This document shows, piece by piece, positions 60,304 through 64,000 of a DNA stretch of 64,000 nt. The notes under the pieces were generated by a model. The model was not told the DNA's origin. It was given only the letters and a program-made list of their open reading frames with translations, and ran no database searches. The DNA is from an uncultured Alphaproteobacteria bacterium (GTDB taxonomy: Bacteria; Pseudomonadota; Alphaproteobacteria; RF32; CAG-239), in contig CAJTMA010000007.1 in the NCBI GenBank assembly GCA_910577205.1, forward strand, positions 7,251 to 71,250. The letters are read 5' to 3'. Every line of letters starts with the position of its first letter. Position 1 is the first letter of the stretch. Made by a program: the position numbers and the translations under genes.

Positions 60304-61812
60304 TTATTCTTTCACAGCCGAAACCATATAGCCCCAGACTTGGCTGTCACCTTCATTTCGCAAACGTTCGCGCTCAAAAAATTCTTCTCGCAGCCCGCAT
60401 TGTTTGAGAACTTTTTTTACATAATTTTTGTGATGCAGATAACGCCCTGACGGATGCAAAAAATAGTCGTTTTTATTCTCGTTATTTTCACTGACAGTGA
60501 AAATAATTCTGCCGTTTTTTTTCAGGTTTGAAGCTATGCCGGCAAAGAGATTTTGCAGATCTCCGAAATAAGTAAAAACATCTGCCGAAACTATCAAATC
60601 AAACGGCTTTTTATTAGATGAAAAATAGCTCTCAAGTTCCGCGCGAATCAAACGGGAATAACATTTTTTCGCCTTCGCCTGCTCTAACATTTTTTCTGAA
60701 ATATCTACACCATACAAACCAAATATGCGACTGTAATTTTGCAAAAAAACACCACAGAATCCAGTGCCGCAGCCGGCATCCAGAATCCGCAGTCCGGGGT
60801 TCTTTTTCTCCGGATAAATCCGTACCAAACATTTGCGAATCAATTCAGGAGCCTGATAATCCAAACCAGTTAAAACCTGCTCAAAATCGGGGGCGAAAAC
60901 ATCAAAAATATTTGTCAGATATTCATTATTGGCGCGCAGGGGAATCGAGTGGTTTAACACCGCATTTCCCATATGTTTTGCCACAGAATTTTCCGGGTAT
61001 TTTTTCAACCATTTTTCTGCATATTCTTTTAATAGGGAATCCTTTTTGCCAAGTGAAGATTCATACAGCAGATAACCGAAATTTATATGCTGAGAATCCT
61101 CGCCGCCGCTCAGCTCTAAAGCCTGCCAGCCTTCGGCAAAAGCCTGCTCCCAGTTTTCCATTTTCTGCCAAACCTGACTAAGATAATTATGCAGCCAAAA
61201 ATCTGAAGAATCCAATTTAACGGCCTGCTGAAATGCCCGCAGGGAATCCGAAAAATTTTCCTGTTCCAGCTGCGCGTTTCCGAGAATAGTCCAAGCGGTT
61301 ACGCTGGAAGAATCCAGTTCTGTGGCAAACGATGCAAACTTCGCCGCCTCTGTATAATTTTTTAAATCTATATATGTATTGGCCAAATTAACTGCCGCAA
61401 TATAATAACCGGAATTAATCTCATAAGCACGGCGATAAAAAGACAGCGCCGAATCATAATTGCTTTGCTGATAAAAGATGTTTCCCATATTTATCAAAGC
61501 AGGTAAATTTTTATCATCTAATTTTAACGCCTGCTTACAAAATTTTTGCGCTTTGGCATAACTTCCGGTTTCGTACAATACCGTTGCCAAATTAGTCAGA
61601 GCCAATAAGGAATGGGGATTTTGACGGCGGGCTTTATCATACCATTCTGCTGCGGCATTTTTATCCCCCTGCCCGTCATAACAATTTCCCAACATTATCA
61701 TTAGATTGTCATCATGAGGGTTATTTTTCAGAAGCTTATCATACATTTCACGCGCCGCAGCATACTCATGTTGCGCATATAAATTGCGGGCTTGGCTCTC
61801 GATTTCAGACAC
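60304..61812 (-). CDS. TPR-repeat protein with C-terminal SAM methyltransferase domain
   Basis: A 502-residue protein. About residues 1-250 form some seven tetratricopeptide repeats (for example NLATVLYETGSYAKAQKFCKQ). A class I methyltransferase occupies about 330-500, with the SAM motif I LRILDAGCGTGFCG, acidic loop GVDISEKML and motif IV FDLIVSADVFTYFG. The TPR part probably binds a partner or substrate protein. No substrate can be named; it stands alone between glycogen genes and tRNA-Leu. Confidence 0.83.
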   Translation of the reverse strand: MSEIESQARNLYAQHEYAAAREMYDKLLKNNPHDDNLMIMLGNCYDGQGDKNAAAEWYDKARRQNPHSLLALTNLATVLYETGSYAKAQKFCKQALKLDDKNLPALINMGNIFYQQSNYDSALSFYRRAYEINSGYYIAAVNLANTYIDLKNYTEAAKFASFATELDSSSVTAWTILGNAQLEQENFSDSLRAFQQAVKLDSSDFWLHNYLSQVWQKMENWEQAFAEGWQALELSGGEDSQHINFGYLLYESSLGKKDSLLKEYAEKWLKKYPENSVAKHMGNAVLNHSIPLRANNEYLTNIFDVFAPDFEQVLTGLDYQAPELIRKCLVRIYPEKKNPGLRILDAGCGTGFCGVFLQNYSRIFGLYGVDISEKMLEQAKAKKCYSRLIRAELESYFSSNKKPFDLIVSADVFTYFGDLQNLFAGIASNLKKNGRIIFTVSENNENKNDYFLHPSGRYLHHKNYVKKVLKQCGLREEFFERERLRNEGDSQVWGYMVSAVKE

Positions 61813-61917
61813 GAATATAACTTCCTTTTTAAATTATTTTAAATTTATAGCTTTTTTAAGTAAAAAAACTATTGACGTGGGCAAAATATTATTATATTTA
61901 TTCCTCATGATTTTGAT

Positions 61918-62003
61918 GGGGGTATGGCGGAACTGGTAGACGCGCTAGACTCAAAATCTTGTTCCCTCTGGGAGTGTCAGTTCAAGTCTGACTACCCCTA
62001 CCA
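61918..62003 (+). tRNA. tRNA-Leu (anticodon CAA)
   Basis: An 86-base class II tRNA: acceptor GGGGGTA against TACCCCT, a D-arm with ACTGGTAGACGC, anticodon loop CTCAAAA, a long variable arm (TTCCCTCTGGGAGT region), T-arm GTCAGTTCAAGTCTGAC and encoded CCA. A TTGACG box at 61872-61877 with an AT-rich -10 region lies upstream. Confidence 0.95.
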
Positions 62004-62006
62004 ATT

Positions 62007-62036
62007 AAAAGCTCTGGAAATTTCCGGAGCTTTTTT
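62007..62036 (+). terminator. Terminator after tRNA-Leu
   Basis: A stem AAAAGCTC…GGAGCTTTT with an inner GGAAATTTCC helix and a T run, starting four bases after the CCA end. Confidence 0.82.
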
Positions 62037-62269
62037 GTTTTCATATCTGCTCATTGTTCTAATTTTTCGGACACTGTGTCAGAAATTTTGTTGTTTATTT
62101 TTTTCATAAAATCTGTTTTTCTCAAATTAAAGGCATCTGACTCAGTATATCGAATCGGCGTAAAGAACAAAAATAATTTATGTACATATACTTTTGGTCA
62201 GGCTATCTTTTACTGAATTTTATTAACACTATATTAACTTTTAGCATAACCGCTTTAAAGGAGATAACA

Positions 62270-62464
62270 ATGAAAGTCAATGTTGCCAATTATCTTATCG
62301 GAGATATGTCCAGACGTTATCCGATAAAAAACCGCACTCCTGTTGACAACGAAATAATTGACGTTATGGTTGACAGGTGGTCGAAGAAACAGTTTTCAGA
62401 TACACCAGAAATTAATGTAATGTTCACCAATACTAACAGCAATGAAAATAAATATCTGATGTAA
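62270..62464 (+). CDS. Small hypothetical protein
   Basis: A 64-residue polar protein with no recognised family. The start at ATG 62270 is decided by a perfect AAAGGAG six bases upstream; the longer frame to 62180 encodes a hydrophobic stretch over an AT-rich probable promoter and has no ribosome site. A terminator follows the stop. Probably lineage-specific. Confidence 0.6.
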   Translation: MKVNVANYLIGDMSRRYPIKNRTPVDNEIIDVMVDRWSKKQFSDTPEINVMFTNTNSNENKYLM

Positions 62465-62470
62465 AAAAAT

Positions 62471-62498
62471 AAAAACACCGGGAACTCCGGTGTTTTTT
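62471..62498 (+). terminator. Terminator
   Basis: A stem AAAACACCGG with its complement and a five-base loop GAACT, then T run; closes the 62270-62464 gene. Confidence 0.84.
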
Positions 62499-62621
62499 AT
62501 GGTTCAAATTTAACACAGCTTAGATACCGGCAATCCAGCCCAACCATCAGACAAGTGAAACTTTGGGGCAGAGCGAATAGAATCCAGAAAAGCCAACACC
62601 GCCCGGTCGGCTAGCGGAAGC

Positions 62622-63512
62622 TTATGAATTCGTCATCATTTGCTTTACCAATTCAATAACAGCTTTAACTCGCGGTAAATTTATTTTGTTACGATGTCCG
62701 ATTAAATAAACAGGGTAAGATAATTTGGCATCTGTATCAGCCATAATACTGGCGATATTCACCAGATTTTCATTTTTCCAATTCAATGTCAACAGCCCAA
62801 TACCCGCACCTGCTTCAATCATGATTTTTACTGTGTGAATCGAATTTGACAAGTAGACGACGTGTTTAATGCCTTTGCGCAAATCACGCCAACCATTGAT
62901 ATATTTTACATAATTGACGTGCTCACAAAAACGGTGGTTATTCAGCAAATCGTCCTTATCATAGGGCATTCCGAACTGAGCAATATAATTTTGAGAGGCA
63001 AACAAGCCGCATTGGACTTCTTTTGACTGGCAAATCATCAGTTCACTGTTATTCGGCGGCTGACAGCTCAACACCAAATCCACATCCTGGGCAATCAAGG
63101 CGGACATATCACTGCAGGTTTCGGTTTGAAGCCGCAAACCGGGATACAGCCCGAAAAACTCCATAACTTTTTGTGTAAACGGCAGTGTGGTAATACAATC
63201 CTCAACACCAACGCGTACTAACCCGGTCACATGAGAATTGGATGCAGCAACAAATTCCATTTCACGCAAAATACTTTTTAATGTTCCGGCAAAGGGCAAA
63301 ATTTCCTGTGCCTGCGGCGTAATCTGCGAACCGCGGCCATTGCTGGCTAATAACTTAAAGCCCAACTCGTCTTCAAGCTCGCCAATGTATTTATTGACAG
63401 TATCCATAGAAGTATTTAGGCTGTCAGAAGCCTTACGTTTACTGGAATTTTGCGAGATAGACAATAAATACAAAAGACCGGACAATTTGTTCATGTCTTT
63501 TTTAGTGAGCAT
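62622..63512 (-). CDS. Atypical LysR-type transcriptional regulator
   Basis: A 296-residue LysR-like protein, paralogous in layout to 41266-42153. The HTH reads ASDSLNTSMDTVNKYIGELEDELG, followed by LLASNGRGSQITPQAQ in place of the usual LFxR…LT. The ligand-binding domain spans about 90-290. It reads away from the small gene at 63625, so it may control that divergent gene. Effector unknown. Confidence 0.83.
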   Translation of the reverse strand: MLTKKDMNKLSGLLYLLSISQNSSKRKASDSLNTSMDTVNKYIGELEDELGFKLLASNGRGSQITPQAQEILPFAGTLKSILREMEFVAASNSHVTGLVRVGVEDCITTLPFTQKVMEFFGLYPGLRLQTETCSDMSALIAQDVDLVLSCQPPNNSELMICQSKEVQCGLFASQNYIAQFGMPYDKDDLLNNHRFCEHVNYVKYINGWRDLRKGIKHVVYLSNSIHTVKIMIEAGAGIGLLTLNWKNENLVNIASIMADTDAKLSYPVYLIGHRNKINLPRVKAVIELVKQMMTNS

Positions 63513-63624
63513 ATTTTTCTATACCTGATATCGGTTTTTATACTATATACATTTTATAATATTATTTTATTATGTAATGCACAACATGAGAGTTAATTTA
63601 TTAACAATTTTCAAGGAGACAAAA

Positions 63625-63861
63625 ATGAGAAAACAAGTTACTTCTGAAACCACCAAAACCAACGCCAGAGATATCGTTTTAATCGGTAAAATTTATCAAA
63701 GTTTTGAAGCTCTGGAAGAAACGCTCGGAAAATTAAAAATGGAAGAACCGCTGTTTATCACCCATGTCGCCAAAAAATCTTTTGCTGAAATCATCTTCAA
63801 AAATGTAACCGAAAACGAACAGAAAAGATTCAAAGAAGAGCAGAAGAAAAAACTTAACTAA
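63625..63861 (+). CDS. Small hypothetical protein
   Basis: A 78-residue charged protein with a short beta-alpha core (DIVLIGKIYQSFEALEETL) and a highly charged C-terminal helix (NEQKRFKEEQKKKLN). No family is recognised. The start at ATG 63625 has AAGGAGAC in front; the longer frame lacks this. It is divergent from the LysR gene. Confidence 0.65.
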   Translation: MRKQVTSETTKTNARDIVLIGKIYQSFEALEETLGKLKMEEPLFITHVAKKSFAEIIFKNVTENEQKRFKEEQKKKLN

Positions 63862-63912
63862 TGACTACTTCGGCAGCCTTCGACTCATTTTGCCAGACTA
63901 ACTCTTTGTAGA

Positions 63913-63940
63913 AAAACCCGGGAAATTCTCCCGGTTTTTT
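63913..63940. terminator. Terminator ahead of the third cysteine-rich promoter
   Basis: An imperfect stem around CCCGGGA…TCCCGG with a T run on the plus strand and an A run on the other. It closes the 63625-63861 gene. Confidence 0.7.
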
Positions 63941-63952
63941 TTACATCTAAAT

Positions 63953-64000
63953 ATCTATTTATTTTAGACTAATAAAAAAGCGCCTCTTATTAATGGTTGA
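63953..64000 (+). promoter_or_regulatory. Third copy of the cysteine-rich gene upstream region (cut by window edge)
   Basis: The last 47-48 bases align without gaps to 13690-13737, about 38 of 47 bases identical, ending in TTGA at the place where the -35 TTGACA begins. A third family member should follow on the plus strand beyond the edge. Confidence 0.7.

Noticed and set aside
61924..62109. 61-residue reading frame
   Set aside because: Its first half is the tRNA-Leu gene and its terminator.
1..64000. CRISPR array, rRNA genes or prophage structural genes
   Set aside because: No regularly spaced short repeats, no rRNA signature and no capsid or tail proteins were seen.

Overview
The window looks like chromosome from a motile, Gram-negative bacterium, most likely an alphaproteobacterium of a moderately AT-rich, possibly gut-associated lineage. 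Supporting signs are the dgt / SPOR / M50 protease / nagZ / tatA string, the fused molybdopterin-binding and nucleotidyltransferase protein, a flagellar P-ring, an MsbA-type lipid exporter and a perosamine/fucose O-polysaccharide locus. A sigma-54 promoter in front of flgI also fits. The taxonomic placement is an inference from gene content only.

Layout. 1-13 kb is mostly housekeeping: priA (cut by the left edge), xerC, rpmG, a ctp-like protease / rnr / xth operon, then dgt, a SPOR protein, an M50 protease, nagZ and tatA. At 13.8 kb lies a secreted cysteine-rich protein. A second copy lies inverted at 51.5-53.1 kb, and the promoter of a probable third copy runs off the right edge. 15-19 kb holds a MocA-like fusion, two small secreted proteins with a Bacteroidetes look, and a HAD-like protein without its catalytic residues.

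19.4-25.8 kb is an AT-rich accessory island ending at a tRNA-Lys gene. It carries a CD-NTase-like protein with a DUF6602-like nuclease candidate and a small membrane protein, a Panacea-type toxin-antitoxin pair, a KAP-family P-loop NTPase and an IS3-family transposase.

26.5-35.1 kb is one long leftward O-polysaccharide operon: nucleotidyltransferase, glycosyltransferases, gmd, fcl, GDP-perosamine synthase, WbqC, GNAT and a PglD/PerB-like acyltransferase. In front of it is a roughly 170-nt transcribed leader or small RNA with its own promoter and terminator. Next come an ABC-F protein, an MsbA-like exporter, a divergent PRPP synthetase-like protein and mnmA.

41.3-45.3 kb is a tightly coupled leftward cassette: a degenerate SNF2-like helicase, an IbrA-like PAPS-reductase-family protein, an IbrB-like ParB-fold protein and an atypical LysR regulator. 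I consider it the best candidate for an undescribed system. It is followed by the rightward flagellar operon flgI-flgJ-flgN-flgK-flgL, the leftward glycogen operon glgB-glgX-malQ, a TPR-methyltransferase, tRNA-Leu and several small lineage-specific genes.
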